Positions 1 to 9,860 are shown, counted from the first letter of the stretch. The stretch: 64,000 nt of DNA from Petralouisia muris (GCF_004793545.1 NZ_SRYA01000001.1:124001-188000); one strand, 5' to 3'. Numbers and translations are program-made. The notes: a model not told the origin generated them from the sequence alone.

Positions 1-650
1 ACCGCCACCGTGGATTCCCCATCATAGGGCACCCGGCCGGTTACCATTTCATACATTACAATTCCAAGAGAATAAATATCGCTTTTCCCATCTACAAAAC
101 CATTTCTGGCCTGCTCCGGGGAAGCATAATGCACCGATCCCATCACGTCTGAACTGATGGTATTATTGGTTGCCGCCTTGGCAATTCCGAAATCCGTTAC
201 TTTTACTTTCCCTTCGGTGGAAATAATAATGTTCTGAGGCTTAATGTCGCGGTGAATAATATGCTTATTATGCGCCGCCTCAATTCCTCTGCCAACCTGA
301 ATGGCAATGCTGACCGCCTCCTTGAAGGAAAGCTGTCCTTTCTTCTCTATATAAGTTTTGAGCGTAATTCCCTCCACATATTCCATCACAATATAATGAA
401 TGGAATTCTCGCTTCCAACATCATAAATATTTACAATATTCGGATGTTCCAGACCTGCCGCTGACTGGGCTTCCGTGCGGAATTTGGTTACAAAATTCAC
501 ATCATCTGAAAATTCCTGTTTCAGAACCTTAATTCCCACAAAACGTCCCAGGGTATGATCCTTCGCTTTATATACATCGGACATTCCTCCGCTTCCTGCT
601 TTTCCTACTATTTCATATCTGTCTGCAAGATAGACTCCTTCTTTTAACAT
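1..650 (-). CDS. prkC: Serine/threonine protein kinase, PrkC/StkP type (N-terminal part, runs off the window)
   Basis: Eukaryotic-type Ser/Thr kinase that would phosphorylate cell-wall, division and translation proteins; family members are membrane anchored with extracellular PASTA domains, which would lie beyond the window edge. The visible 216 residues are the kinase lobe: glycine loop KAGSGGMSDVY near residue 14, catalytic loop HRDIKPQN near 135 and the DFGIAKA segment, then a normal activation segment. The ATG at 648-650 overlaps the stop of the phosphatase gene by 7 bases, so the two are translationally coupled, the usual kinase-phosphatase pair of Firmicutes. The C-terminal half is not visible. 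Confidence 0.93.
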   Translation of the reverse strand, partial: MLKEGVYLADRYEIVGKAGSGGMSDVYKAKDHTLGRFVGIKVLKQEFSDDVNFVTKFRTEAQSAAGLEHPNIVNIYDVGSENSIHYIVMEYVEGITLKTYIEKKGQLSFKEAVSIAIQVGRGIEAAHNKHIIHRDIKPQNIIISTEGKVKVTDFGIAKAATNNTISSDVMGSVHYASPEQARNGFVDGKSDIYSLGIVMYEMVTGRVPYDGESTVA

Positions 651-1390
651 ATTTTCACCTCACCTGAAAATGGTTCTGTCAAAATCACTGTAATATTATC
701 ATTTCCGCCGTAGTCATTGGCTGCTTCAATCAGTTCCTCTACAGCATCCTCTATATTCTGTTTCTCATTTATAATCTCAAAGATTTCCTCATCCTCCAGC
801 ATATCCGTCAAACCGTCCGAACACATCAGAATCCGGTCTCCTTCTTTCAGCTCCACCTCAAAAAAGTCCACCTCTACATCATATCCGCCGCCTACTGCCC
901 TGGTTATAATGTTCCGATCCGGATGCACTCTTGCAGCTTCCGGAGAAATTCCGCCCCGGCGCACCATTTCCTGCACATAGGAATGGTCCTTGGTGATCTG
1001 ACTGAAAGATTCAGATCCGGCCAGATACAGCCGGCTGTCGCCTACATTAGCCACGCACAGCTCCTGAGCCCGTATGGTGGCCACCACTACGGTAGTTCCC
1101 ATTCCTTCCAAATCAATATCTGTCTGGGCCTTTTCCATCACTGCCTGGTTTGCCTGACGGATTGCCTGACGGATGATGGCAACGGGCGATGCTTCACTGC
1201 TCTTCCTCACAGAATCCACAATCACTTCCACTGTATACCTGGAGGCGTAATCTCCGGCGTTGTGTCCTCCCATGCCATCTGCTAAAATAAACAGATTCGG
1301 CAGATTTCCAACCGGAGTCTCAGAAGTATACACATAGTCCTGATTCATTTCCCGCCTTCTCCCCTTATCCGTTTTGGAAAAAGTCTTCAT
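644..1390 (-). CDS. prpC: PP2C-family protein phosphatase (PrpC/Stp)
   Basis: Cytoplasmic metal-dependent Ser/Thr phosphatase of 248 residues that reverses the action of the adjacent kinase. PP2C hallmarks are visible: the N-terminal RRREMNQD segment, the metal-binding LADGMGGHNAGD near residue 37, VGDSRLYL near 115, MCSDGLTD near 190 and the C-terminal GGNDNITVI. The start overlaps the rlmN stop in an ATGA arrangement, and its own end overlaps the kinase start, so the three genes are one transcript. Length matches the family. Confidence 0.95.
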   Translation of the reverse strand: MKTFSKTDKGRRREMNQDYVYTSETPVGNLPNLFILADGMGGHNAGDYASRYTVEVIVDSVRKSSEASPVAIIRQAIRQANQAVMEKAQTDIDLEGMGTTVVVATIRAQELCVANVGDSRLYLAGSESFSQITKDHSYVQEMVRRGGISPEAARVHPDRNIITRAVGGGYDVEVDFFEVELKEGDRILMCSDGLTDMLEDEEIFEIINEKQNIEDAVEELIEAANDYGGNDNITVILTEPFSGEVKIC

Positions 1391-2433
1391 GCTTCATCCT
1401 GCCTTTCTGAAAATCTCTTTCTTAATTGTCCACAGGCTCCGTCTATATCTCTGCCCATTTCCCTTCTTATAGTAACATTTATTCCATATTTTTCAAGTTT
1501 ATTTTTGAAATTCGAAATAACCTGTGCCTTTGGCTGCACATATTCCCGCTCCCGAATGGGATTCACCGGAATGAGATTTACATGACAGTTCATTCCCCGG
1601 ATCAGTTCTCCAAGCTGCCCTGCATCCTCTTCTCTGTCATTGACGCCCCCTACCAGGCTGTATTCAAAAGTAATCCGCCGCCCTGTTTTTGCAAAATAAT
1701 CCTTACAGGCTTTCACCACCTGATGAATCTCATATTTCTTTGCCACCGGCATCAATTTTTCACGCTTCTCCTGAGAAGAAGCGTGAAGGGACAGCGCCAA
1801 GGTAATCTGCAGCTTTTCCTCTGCCAGCCGATACATGGCCGGCACAATTCCGCAGGTGGAAACGGTAAGGTTTCTCTGGCTGATATTCATTCCGTTTTCA
1901 TCTGATATCAGCTGGATAAATTTCAGCAGATTCTCATAATTATCCAGAGGCTCTCCGGTTCCCATCACTACCACATGGGAAACCCGTTCCCCGGTATCCT
2001 CCTGAATCCGGTAAACCTGCTCTAACATCTCTGCCGGAGTCAGGTTCCGTACCAACCCGTCTAAGGCAGAAGCGCAGAACTTACAGCCCATCCGGCAACC
2101 TGCCTGGGAAGAAATGCATACACTGTTTCCGTGCCTGTAATGCATCCAGACGCTTTCCACCATATTTCCATCCGGCAAGGCAAAGAGATATTTCCTGGTT
2201 CCGTCTGATTTGGAACGCTGCATTTCTTCCTTCCGCAACACGGTCAATTCGCATGTATTTATTAATTTTTCCTTTAATTTCTTCGAAATATCCGTCATTT
2301 TCTCAAATGTTTGCGCATGTCTTACATGCAGCCAGGGGTAAATCTGTTTTGCCCGAAAAGGTTTCTCCCCTAAGGATACCAAAAATTCCCCCAATTCCTT
2401 TTGATTCCATGATTTTATATCTGCTTTTTCCAT
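1387..2433 (-). CDS. rlmN: 23S rRNA (adenine(2503)-C2)-methyltransferase / tRNA A37 methyltransferase RlmN
   Basis: Radical SAM enzyme that methylates C2 of A2503 in 23S rRNA and A37 in some tRNAs. The iron-sulfur motif GCRMGCKFC (CX3CX2C) sits near residues 112-120, and the second-half catalytic cysteine is in GACGQLR near the C terminus. I chose the ATG at 2433 because AGAGG lies 5 bases upstream; a TTG five codons further upstream is also open but overlaps the rsmB stop without its own Shine-Dalgarno sequence. It sits between rsmB and the phosphatase in the standard clostridial order. Confidence 0.95.
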   Translation of the reverse strand: MEKADIKSWNQKELGEFLVSLGEKPFRAKQIYPWLHVRHAQTFEKMTDISKKLKEKLINTCELTVLRKEEMQRSKSDGTRKYLFALPDGNMVESVWMHYRHGNSVCISSQAGCRMGCKFCASALDGLVRNLTPAEMLEQVYRIQEDTGERVSHVVVMGTGEPLDNYENLLKFIQLISDENGMNISQRNLTVSTCGIVPAMYRLAEEKLQITLALSLHASSQEKREKLMPVAKKYEIHQVVKACKDYFAKTGRRITFEYSLVGGVNDREEDAGQLGELIRGMNCHVNLIPVNPIREREYVQPKAQVISNFKNKLEKYGINVTIRREMGRDIDGACGQLRKRFSERQDEA

Positions 2434-2444
2434 ACTTTCCTCTA

Positions 2445-3749
2445 TCAATTTCTCACAAATTTTGCCAGGAAGAATCCATCACAGATTCCTTTCCCGGGTA
2501 AGATCTGCTGCTGTTTTTCCAGAGAAAATTCCGGATGCTCCTGTAAGAACCACACCGTGTTTTCCTGATTTTCAGCGGGATTAATCGTACAAGTGCTGTA
2601 AATCAGAATCCCGCCTGCCTTCACATACTGACATACTGTATCCAGTATTTCCCGCTGAAGGGCCACCAGCTTTTTGCATGCTTCTTCTGTCACTTTATAT
2701 TTAATATCCGCCTTTTTCCCCAGAACTCCCAGGCCGGAACAGGGCAAATCCGCTATGACAAGATCTGCCTGTCCCATTAATTTTTCATCAGGTATCCGGG
2801 CGTCTGCCTGCACTGTGCGGATATTGGGAAGCTGGCACCGCTCTATATTCTCCTGTATCAGAGAAACCTTATAGGGCGTCAAATCCCTTGCCTCCACCCT
2901 TCCGGTTCCATGCATCATTTCTGCAGCATGGATGCTTTTACCTCCGGGAGCCGCACAGACATCCACCACAAAGCTATGTTCTTTCGGCTGGGCCCACAGG
3001 CCCACCTGCATAGAACTAATGTCCTGCACATGGAATTTTCCTTCCCGGAAAGCCGGAATTTTCTCCAGAAAATCATAATTTTCAATCAACAGAACGTCTT
3101 CCAGCTCAGATTCCAAAACCTGAATCTGAGCCTCCTCCAACTCTTTTTTTAATTCTTCTTTGGTTGTTTTCAGGGGATTAATCCGGATGGCAGCAGGCAT
3201 TTTAGTCAGAAACGCCTCCAGAAATCCTTCGATCTGCTCTAAAGAATATGAATTTTGCCACAATTCCAGAATCCATACCGGCATGGAGCCTGCAATGGAA
3301 AGATATTCCAGAGGCTCTTTGTCCTTGTCCGGCATGGAAATATTGGAAAGATTCCGGCTAACCGTGCGCAGCACGCCGTTTACAAAGCCTTTCAGATTCC
3401 GAAAGCCCCTTTTCTGCGCCAGCTTCACCGCCTCATTGCAGGTGGCGGAAGCTGGAACAGCATCCATATATTTCAGTTCATAGACGCTGCTCCTTAAAAT
3501 ACATTGAATGACCGGCTTCATTTTATGAACCTTCACGCTGGAAAATTGATTCAGCACATAATCAATCCATATCATATGCTCCAGCGTCCCTTCACAAATC
3601 CGCTTGATAAAGCTCCGCTCCTGTTTCGGGAGATACCGGTATTTGTCCAGCGTACTGCGGATGGCAATATGACTATACCTATGATCCCGCGTCACTGCCA
3701 GCAAAATATCCAGTATCAGTTCTCTGCTGTTTATGGTATTACTGCCCAT
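2445..3749 (-). CDS. rsmB: 16S rRNA (cytosine(967)-C5)-methyltransferase RsmB
   Basis: SAM-dependent m5C methyltransferase acting on C967 of 16S rRNA, 434 residues. The N-terminal third is the NusB-like RNA-binding domain, followed by the Rossmann methyltransferase domain with VCAAPGGKS near residue 263, DLPCSGLGVLG near 335 and the catalytic STCTINPAENQE near 387. The ATG at 3749 is preceded by GGAGG. It lies directly downstream of the membrane protease gene and upstream of rlmN in the same operon. Confidence 0.95.
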   Translation of the reverse strand: MGSNTINSRELILDILLAVTRDHRYSHIAIRSTLDKYRYLPKQERSFIKRICEGTLEHMIWIDYVLNQFSSVKVHKMKPVIQCILRSSVYELKYMDAVPASATCNEAVKLAQKRGFRNLKGFVNGVLRTVSRNLSNISMPDKDKEPLEYLSIAGSMPVWILELWQNSYSLEQIEGFLEAFLTKMPAAIRINPLKTTKEELKKELEEAQIQVLESELEDVLLIENYDFLEKIPAFREGKFHVQDISSMQVGLWAQPKEHSFVVDVCAAPGGKSIHAAEMMHGTGRVEARDLTPYKVSLIQENIERCQLPNIRTVQADARIPDEKLMGQADLVIADLPCSGLGVLGKKADIKYKVTEEACKKLVALQREILDTVCQYVKAGGILIYSTCTINPAENQENTVWFLQEHPEFSLEKQQQILPGKGICDGFFLAKFVRN

Positions 3750-3764
3750 AATTCCTCCTGAAAT

Positions 3765-4466
3765 TTAATCGTCTCTTCCGCCGGAGAGAATCAGCAGTCT
3801 CACCAGCTGTAAAATTGCGGAAGCTGCGCCTGCCACATAGGTCAAAGCCGCCGCACCCAGCACCTTCCTTGTTCCTCTCAGTTCTTCTTCCCCTAAAATT
3901 CCGGTTTCTCCAAGAATCCGCACCGCCCGGTTAGAAGCGTTGAACTCCACTGGAAGGGTCACAATCTGAAACAATACAGTCAAAGAGAAGCACAAAATTC
4001 CAATATTAATCAGCAGGCTTCCAGTGCTGCTGGTAATAAAGAAACCAATTACAATCAAAGGCCATGAAATAAAAGAACCGAAATTCGCCGCCGGAACAAT
4101 GGCGCTTCGGATCGTCAGCGGCGCATAAGACTGCTGGTGCTGAATTGCATGGCCGCATTCATGGGCTGCCACGCCTACTGCCGCCACTGAAGCAGAACCA
4201 TATACACTGTCAGAAAGGCTTAACGTCTTATTTCTGGGATCATAGTGATCCGTCAGATTCCCGGAAATATGCTGAACGGTTACATCATAGATTCCAGCTG
4301 CATGCAAAATACGTTCCGCCGCCTGGGCTCCTGTCATTCCCGACATACTCCGGACTTTATTAAATTTCTTAAATGTGGATTTTACTTTTGCTGACGCTAT
4401 CAGACAAATAACTGCTCCGATAATTACCAAAATATAAGTTGGGTCAAAATAATAATAATACGGCAT
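3765..4466 (-). CDS. Membrane zinc metallopeptidase, YugP family
   Basis: Predicted integral-membrane neutral zinc metallopeptidase of 233 residues (Bacillus YugP-like). It begins with a hydrophobic segment (residues 9-27), carries the zinc motif HECGHAIQH near residue 102, and has two or three further membrane segments between residues 120 and 225. The HEXXH variant is HECGH, typical of this family. The start has AAGGAG upstream. It lies between fmt and rsmB, a position often seen in Lachnospiraceae; the substrate is unknown. Confidence 0.88.
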   Translation of the reverse strand: MPYYYYFDPTYILVIIGAVICLIASAKVKSTFKKFNKVRSMSGMTGAQAAERILHAAGIYDVTVQHISGNLTDHYDPRNKTLSLSDSVYGSASVAAVGVAAHECGHAIQHQQSYAPLTIRSAIVPAANFGSFISWPLIVIGFFITSSTGSLLINIGILCFSLTVLFQIVTLPVEFNASNRAVRILGETGILGEEELRGTRKVLGAAALTYVAGAASAILQLVRLLILSGGRDD

Positions 4467-4516
4467 AAAATCACTCCTTTTCTTAATCTCTGCGCAATAA
4501 TTCTTCCCTCAACATA

Positions 4517-5464
4517 TCATTCAGGGCTTTTCCCCAGTTTCTTCCCGGTTTCCACAGCAAAGCCCCGCAAAAAGGCTTCGGCGCTCATCCGCTTCTTGCC
4601 CTCCAGCTGAAGTTCCTTCAGAATCAGTATTCCCTTTCCAGTCTGAACCTCAAGGGTCTCCCGGGTAACAGCTGCCACCGTTCCCGGCTCCTGAACCTCT
4701 TCTTTATCATTGTCTCTTACCTCGGCCCTCCAGAGTTTCAGAGTTTTCCCTTCCAGATACGTGTATGCGCTGGGCCAGGGATTCAGCCCGCGGATCAGAC
4801 ATTCCAGTTCCCGGGCAGATTTCTTCCAGTCAATTTCTCCAAACTGCTTCTTTATCATGGAAGTGTGGGTCGCCTCCTGATGATTCTGAGGCGTATACAC
4901 TGCAGTTCCCCGAGCAATTTCCTCCAGAGTCCTGACACAAAGCTCTGCCCCTGACGCCGCCAGCCGTTCAAAAAGGCTTCCCCCTGTCTCATCTTCTCTC
5001 AGAGCCACTTCTTCTTTCAATATCATATCTCCGGTATCTATGCCTGCATCCATCCGCATGGTGGTAACTCCCGTTACCTTTTCCCCATTAATGACTGCCC
5101 ACTGGATGGGGGCAGCTCCCCGGTATTTAGGCAGCAGGGAGGCGTGGACATTCACGCAGCCAAATTCTGGCATTTCCAGAATTTCTCTGGAAAGAATCTG
5201 GCCAAACGCCACCACTACCATAATATCCGCTTTCTGCTTTCTTAAATATTCCACACATTCTGGCTCCCGTATCCGTCTCGGCTGATAAATCTCCAGTCCA
5301 TGAGCCAGAGCCGCCGCCTTCACCGGAGAACACTGCATGTTCTTTCCCCGGCCTTTGGGCTTATCCGGCTGGGTAACCACCAGGGCAATCTCATGTCCCG
5401 CCTGAATCAGCGCCTCTAAGGTTCCCACAGCAAAATCCGGCGTTCCCATAAAAATAATTCTCAT
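4517..5464 (-). CDS. fmt: Methionyl-tRNA formyltransferase
   Basis: Formylates initiator Met-tRNA using 10-formyl-tetrahydrofolate. The protein starts MRIIFMGTPDF, the conserved family N terminus, so the ATG at 5464 is preferred over an in-frame upstream ATG inside def; GGAGG lies about 11 bases before it within the def 3' end. The folate-site region HASLLPKYRGAAPIQWA is near residue 108 and the C-terminal OB-like domain is complete. It follows def with no gap, the classic def-fmt pair. Confidence 0.96.
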   Translation of the reverse strand: MRIIFMGTPDFAVGTLEALIQAGHEIALVVTQPDKPKGRGKNMQCSPVKAAALAHGLEIYQPRRIREPECVEYLRKQKADIMVVVAFGQILSREILEMPEFGCVNVHASLLPKYRGAAPIQWAVINGEKVTGVTTMRMDAGIDTGDMILKEEVALREDETGGSLFERLAASGAELCVRTLEEIARGTAVYTPQNHQEATHTSMIKKQFGEIDWKKSARELECLIRGLNPWPSAYTYLEGKTLKLWRAEVRDNDKEEVQEPGTVAAVTRETLEVQTGKGILILKELQLEGKKRMSAEAFLRGFAVETGKKLGKSPE

Positions 5465-5468
5465 TCTG

Positions 5469-5948
5469 TTATTCTTCCTCCTCGTCCTCATACACAGCAT
5501 CATGCAGGGGACCTTCTATTTTCTCCACATACATATGGCCGTCCAAATGGTCTATTTCATGACAAAATGCCCGGGCCAGCAGCTCTTCTCCCTCCATCTC
5601 AAACCGATTCATCTCTTCATCCCAGGCTTCAACCTTCACATAATAGGGTCTTGTAACTACCCCAGCCTTTCCCGGAAGGCTTAAACACCCTTCATCGCCC
5701 GTCTGTTCTCCCCGGCTCTCAATTACTCTGGGATTGATCAGAACAATGGGGCCGTCCCCGATATCAATTACCGTCAAACGCTTTAAAATTCCCACCTGAG
5801 GCGCCGCCAGACCCACGCCGTTTCCATCATACATAGTCTCCAGCATATCCTCAATCAATTCTTTAATCTTGGGAGTCACCTCTTTCACATCCCTGCATTT
5901 CTTGGTCAAAATTTCATCGCCCAGCTGACGAATATTCCGTAACGCCAT
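5469..5948 (-). CDS. def: Peptide deformylase
   Basis: Removes the N-formyl group from nascent proteins; metal (normally Fe2+) enzyme of 159 residues. All three deformylase motifs are present: GVGLAAPQVG near residue 44, EGCLSLPG near 90 and the metal-binding HEIDHLDG near 131. An acidic tail (DEDEEEE type) ends the protein and its codons supply the Shine-Dalgarno sequence for fmt. The start has AAGGAGGAAG upstream. Confidence 0.97.
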   Translation of the reverse strand: MALRNIRQLGDEILTKKCRDVKEVTPKIKELIEDMLETMYDGNGVGLAAPQVGILKRLTVIDIGDGPIVLINPRVIESRGEQTGDEGCLSLPGKAGVVTRPYYVKVEAWDEEMNRFEMEGEELLARAFCHEIDHLDGHMYVEKIEGPLHDAVYEDEEEE

Positions 5949-5979
5949 AATCTTCTTCCTCCTTAATCAAAACGCGTCT

Positions 5980-8226
5980 CTAAAACCCATTCATGGGATT
6001 AAAATCAAATTGTATGATGACACTGGCAAATTCCCGATGGCTGTTTATAAAATCCTCCAGCACATCCTTTATCTTAACCAATTCTCCATAGTCTTCATGC
6101 TTAAAATAAATCACCTTTTTATAAATGTCCTTCACCTTGGCCACTGCGGCGTTTGCCGGTCCCACTACGGAGAGCCCAGGCAATTTGCCCTTTTCCTTGG
6201 CCTGCCGGACTTTCTTTGCCAAAAGCTCCGCGCTTAACATGGCCGTCATCTCATCTTTTGACGCCACAAGCATTGCCATCATATGGCCGCAGGGCGGATA
6301 ATCCATCAGCTTCCGGCAGGCAATCTCCGTCTCGTAAAAGCCGCAATAATCCTGTTTTGCGGCCAGTTCAATGCAGTAATGCTCCGGATGATAAGTCTGT
6401 ATCACCACTTCTCCGGGAAGCCGGCCCCGGCCGGCCCGGCCGGCCGCCTGAGTCAGAAGCTGAAACGTCCGCTCCGCTGCATGAAACTCACTGACAAACA
6501 AGGACAAATCCGCCGCCAGCACTCCCACCAGCGTTACGTTGGGAAAATCGTGGCCCTTGACAATCATCTGAGTGCCGATTAAGATATCCGCCTCCTGATT
6601 GGCAAAGGATGAAAGAATTTTCTCATATCCTGTTTTATTTCTGGTAGTATCAAAATCCATCCGCAGCACTCTGGCCTCTGGAAATTTTTTCTTTACAATT
6701 TCTTCTATTTTCTGCGTGCCGGCCTTGAATCCTCCGATATATTTGGAACCGCATTCCGGGCAGACCTGAGGAACCGGCTCTTCATGTCCGCAATAATGGC
6801 ACACCATTCTGCCGTTGTTGTGCTGACTTAAGGAAACGTCGCAGTGAGGACACTTCAGCACATGGCCGCAGCCGCGGCAGGAAACAAATCCGGCCATTCC
6901 CCGCCGGTTGATAAACAGCATAATCTGCTGCTTTGCCTTCAGCCGATCCGCCATCAGCTCCTGAAGCCGCTCGCTTAAAATAGAACGGTTTCCCTGCTTT
7001 AATTCTTCCCGCAAATCTATAATTTCACACGCTGGAAGCGGCTTTTCCTCAATTCTTTCTGTCATCTCCAGCAAACGGTACTCTCCCTTTTTGGCATGAT
7101 AATAGCTGTCCAAAGAGGGAGTGGCGGAACCTAAGACTACGCTTGCGCCTGCCATTTTAGCCCGCTGGATGGCTGTTTCTCTGGCGTGATATCTGGGAAG
7201 TGTTTCGCTTTTGTAGCTGGTTTCGTGCTCCTCGTCAATGATTATAATTCCAAGATTTGAAAACGGCGTGAACAATGCGGAACGAGGTCCAATCATCACA
7301 TCCAGCTCATTGCTTTTCGCCCGCTCAAACTGATCGTACCGCTCTCCGGCCGACATTTTGGAATTTAATACCGAAACCCGCTCCCCAAAACGCTGATAAA
7401 AACGCACCAGGGTCTGATAGGTCAGGGCAATCTCAGGAATCAGTACAATCGCCTGCTTCCCCTCTTTCACCACCCGATCAATCAATTCTATGTAAACTGC
7501 TGTCTTACCGCTTCCAGTCACCCCATGAAGCAGCCAGGTATGGTGTCTTTCCTGGATAAATTCCTGCCAGATCTCCTCCACAATTTCCTGCTGCTTCTGA
7601 TTCAGCACAAGACGCTGTTTCTCTTTCTGAAATTCTTCCCCAAAGGGACTGCGGTACAGCCGCCGCTCTTCCACACTGAGGATCTCCATTTCTTTCATAG
7701 CCCGCACTACAGAAGATGTAATGTTCAGTTTGCCCGTTACCATCTCGTAGGGAAGAGGATTCTGTTCCAGCAATGCCGCAAGAAGCCGTGCTCTGGCCTT
7801 GTGGTTCTTTCTTTCGAACATGGCAAGCCGCTCCCTTGCTTCCTGCTTTCCCAATTCCAATTTTACAAAACGCTGTTTCTTCTCTTTGGTCTTCTGTTTA
7901 ATAGGAAGTACGGTTTTTAACGCATGGTTCATGGTTCCGCCGTAATTGTTCCGCATCCAGCCTGCCAGGGCAATCAGTTGAGATTCAATGGGGACGCTGT
8001 CTTCTACCACAGCCTCAATCTCTTTTAACTTCTCAACATCATATTCCGGCGCATCCGTCAGTTCCACCACATAACCGGTGGTTTTGCGCTGCCCGTTTCC
8101 AAATGGAATTTCCACCTGCATGCCCACGGCAAGATTTGCCTGCAGCTGGCCGGGCACTTTGTACTGGAAGGTCTTATCCAGTTTTTCATGAGAAATATCA
8201 ATAATAATATTGGCGTATTCTGCCAT
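5980..8226 (-). CDS. priA: Primosomal protein N' (replication restart helicase PriA)
   Basis: 3'-5' helicase that reloads the replisome at stalled forks, 748 residues, full length. Visible features are the N-terminal DNA-binding domain, Walker A GVTGSGKT near residue 235, the IIDEEHE Walker B motif, and a double zinc-binding region with CRGCGH, CPHC, CHYCGH and CPECGS near residues 450-500, followed by the QAAGRAGRG helicase motif VI. It sits between murE and def in the operon. Confidence 0.96.
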   Translation of the reverse strand: MAEYANIIIDISHEKLDKTFQYKVPGQLQANLAVGMQVEIPFGNGQRKTTGYVVELTDAPEYDVEKLKEIEAVVEDSVPIESQLIALAGWMRNNYGGTMNHALKTVLPIKQKTKEKKQRFVKLELGKQEARERLAMFERKNHKARARLLAALLEQNPLPYEMVTGKLNITSSVVRAMKEMEILSVEERRLYRSPFGEEFQKEKQRLVLNQKQQEIVEEIWQEFIQERHHTWLLHGVTGSGKTAVYIELIDRVVKEGKQAIVLIPEIALTYQTLVRFYQRFGERVSVLNSKMSAGERYDQFERAKSNELDVMIGPRSALFTPFSNLGIIIIDEEHETSYKSETLPRYHARETAIQRAKMAGASVVLGSATPSLDSYYHAKKGEYRLLEMTERIEEKPLPACEIIDLREELKQGNRSILSERLQELMADRLKAKQQIMLFINRRGMAGFVSCRGCGHVLKCPHCDVSLSQHNNGRMVCHYCGHEEPVPQVCPECGSKYIGGFKAGTQKIEEIVKKKFPEARVLRMDFDTTRNKTGYEKILSSFANQEADILIGTQMIVKGHDFPNVTLVGVLAADLSLFVSEFHAAERTFQLLTQAAGRAGRGRLPGEVVIQTYHPEHYCIELAAKQDYCGFYETEIACRKLMDYPPCGHMMAMLVASKDEMTAMLSAELLAKKVRQAKEKGKLPGLSVVGPANAAVAKVKDIYKKVIYFKHEDYGELVKIKDVLEDFINSHREFASVIIQFDFNPMNGF

Positions 8227-8245
8227 TGCTGCATCACCTGTTTTC

Positions 8246-9715
8246 TTATTCCTGTGCCAGTTCCTCCAACACTTCCTGAATCAGCACGCGTTCATCCATT
8301 GGGTACTTTTTACCTTTGATTTCCTGATAATCTTCATGTCCCTTTCCCGCAAGCACAATCACATCCCCCGGTTCACCCTTTGAAATAGCATACCGGATGG
8401 CTTCCTTTCGGTCCGGGATCTCTACATATTTGCCTTCCGTTTTATTAATTCCTGTTTTAATATCTTCTATAATATCCTGAGGCTCCTCAAATCTTGGATT
8501 ATCCGAAGTAATAATCGTCAAATCTGCAAGTCTGCCCGACACTTCTCCCATCTCATAACGGCGCAGCCTGGAACGGTTTCCGCCGCAGCCAAACAGGCAC
8601 ACCAGACGTTTGGGTTCATAGTCTTTCAAGGTTCCCAGCAGGCTCTCTAAACTCATAGCGTTATGGGCATAATCAATCATCAGCGTAAATTCGTCCGATA
8701 CAGGAATCATCTCTATTCTTCCCTTCACCCTGGCCGCCTTCAGCGCCTGCTTCATATTCTCTTTTGTCACCTTAAAATGACGGCAGATGGCAATGGCTGT
8801 CAGAGAATTGTATACGCTGAACCGTCCCGGCACATCAATTTCCACTTCCAGATCCACAAGGCCCTTGGCCTGGTAAGCCACCCCCAGATAGCCTGGTCGC
8901 TTCACCAGATGGATATTTTCTGCCCGCAAATCCGCCTCCGGCGCAAATCCAAAGGTTTCCAGCCTGCAGGTATGGCCCGCTGTCACTTGTTTCCAATGTG
9001 CATCGTCAATATTGACAATTCCTGTTTTGCATTGGCGAAACAGCATTCCTTTACATGCCAGATATTCTTCAAAAGAAGCGTGTTCATTGGGGCCGATATG
9101 ATCCGGTTCTATGTTGGTAAAAATTCCCATTTCAAAGGGTATTCCCGCTGTACGGTGCATCATCAATCCCTGGGAAGACACTTCCATCACGCAGCACTGA
9201 CAGCCCTGTTCCAGCATCTGCTGAAAATAGTCCTGCAGAATATAAGATTCCGGCGTGGTGTTATTTGCAGGGATTGCCTGTTCTCCAATCATCGCTTCTA
9301 TGGTGCCGATTAATCCTGTCTTATAGCCTGCCTGTTCTAAAATTGATTTCACCATGTAAGCAGTCGTGGTTTTCCCTTTCGTTCCAGTTACCCCAATGAC
9401 CCTCAGCTTTTCTGCGGGATAATGGAACCAGGCTGCAGACGCCAGCGCCAGTCCATACCGGGTATCTCTGGTCTTTATCACAGTCACAGATTTCGGCGCC
9501 TCTACATCCTCCTGCACGAAAAGGGCTGCCGCGCCTTTTTTTACCGCCTCTTTCGCATAGGCGTGGCCGTCAGATACCGTTCCCTTGATACATACGAAAA
9601 GACAGCCTTTTGTCACTTTTCTGGAATCATATACCAATTCTGTAATATCCAGATCGATTTTTCCCTGTACCAGGGTATAATCCAGACGTTCCAGCAATCT
9701 ATCCAACTTTTCCAT
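8246..9715 (-). CDS. murE: UDP-N-acetylmuramoyl-tripeptide synthetase MurE (meso-DAP type)
   Basis: Adds the third amino acid to the UDP-MurNAc-dipeptide in peptidoglycan synthesis. The P-loop GVTGTKGKTTTAY lies near residue 110 and the amino-acid selectivity motif DNPR is present in TSDNPRFEEP; DNPR is the signature for meso-diaminopimelate rather than lysine. I chose the ATG at 9715, with AGAGG upstream and immediately after the promoter at 9749-9777; an open frame continues 40 codons further up across the promoter and is unlikely to be translated. First gene of the housekeeping operon. Confidence 0.95.
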   Translation of the reverse strand: MEKLDRLLERLDYTLVQGKIDLDITELVYDSRKVTKGCLFVCIKGTVSDGHAYAKEAVKKGAAALFVQEDVEAPKSVTVIKTRDTRYGLALASAAWFHYPAEKLRVIGVTGTKGKTTTAYMVKSILEQAGYKTGLIGTIEAMIGEQAIPANNTTPESYILQDYFQQMLEQGCQCCVMEVSSQGLMMHRTAGIPFEMGIFTNIEPDHIGPNEHASFEEYLACKGMLFRQCKTGIVNIDDAHWKQVTAGHTCRLETFGFAPEADLRAENIHLVKRPGYLGVAYQAKGLVDLEVEIDVPGRFSVYNSLTAIAICRHFKVTKENMKQALKAARVKGRIEMIPVSDEFTLMIDYAHNAMSLESLLGTLKDYEPKRLVCLFGCGGNRSRLRRYEMGEVSGRLADLTIITSDNPRFEEPQDIIEDIKTGINKTEGKYVEIPDRKEAIRYAISKGEPGDVIVLAGKGHEDYQEIKGKKYPMDERVLIQEVLEELAQE

Positions 9716-9748
9716 ATATAACCTCTTTTCTAAAAGCATACTCTTTTT

Positions 9749-9777
9749 ATTATATGATATATTCAGGGATTTGGCAA
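9749..9777 (-). promoter_or_regulatory. SigA-type promoter for the murE-priA-def operon
   Basis: On the minus strand TTGCCA (9772-9777) and TATAAT (9749-9754) are separated by 17 bases, a near-consensus vegetative promoter 34 bases upstream of the murE start codon. No other convincing promoter was seen between murE and the kinase gene, so this probably drives all nine genes. Confidence 0.75.
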
Positions 9778-9814
9778 GCTGGGAATTACATGCGCCCGCC
9801 CTTTCCTGGGATAG

Positions 9815-9846
9815 AAAAAACCCCCGGAAACACATCTCCGAAGGTT
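9815..9846 (-). terminator. Rho-independent terminator after the HD-GYP gene
   Basis: Minus-strand hairpin with a 10-bp stem (AACCTTCGGA pairing with TCCGGGGGTT through two G-T pairs) followed by six T residues. It lies 15 bases downstream of the response regulator stop and separates it from the murE promoter. Confidence 0.8.
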
Positions 9847-9860
9847 CTTATTCTCAGATA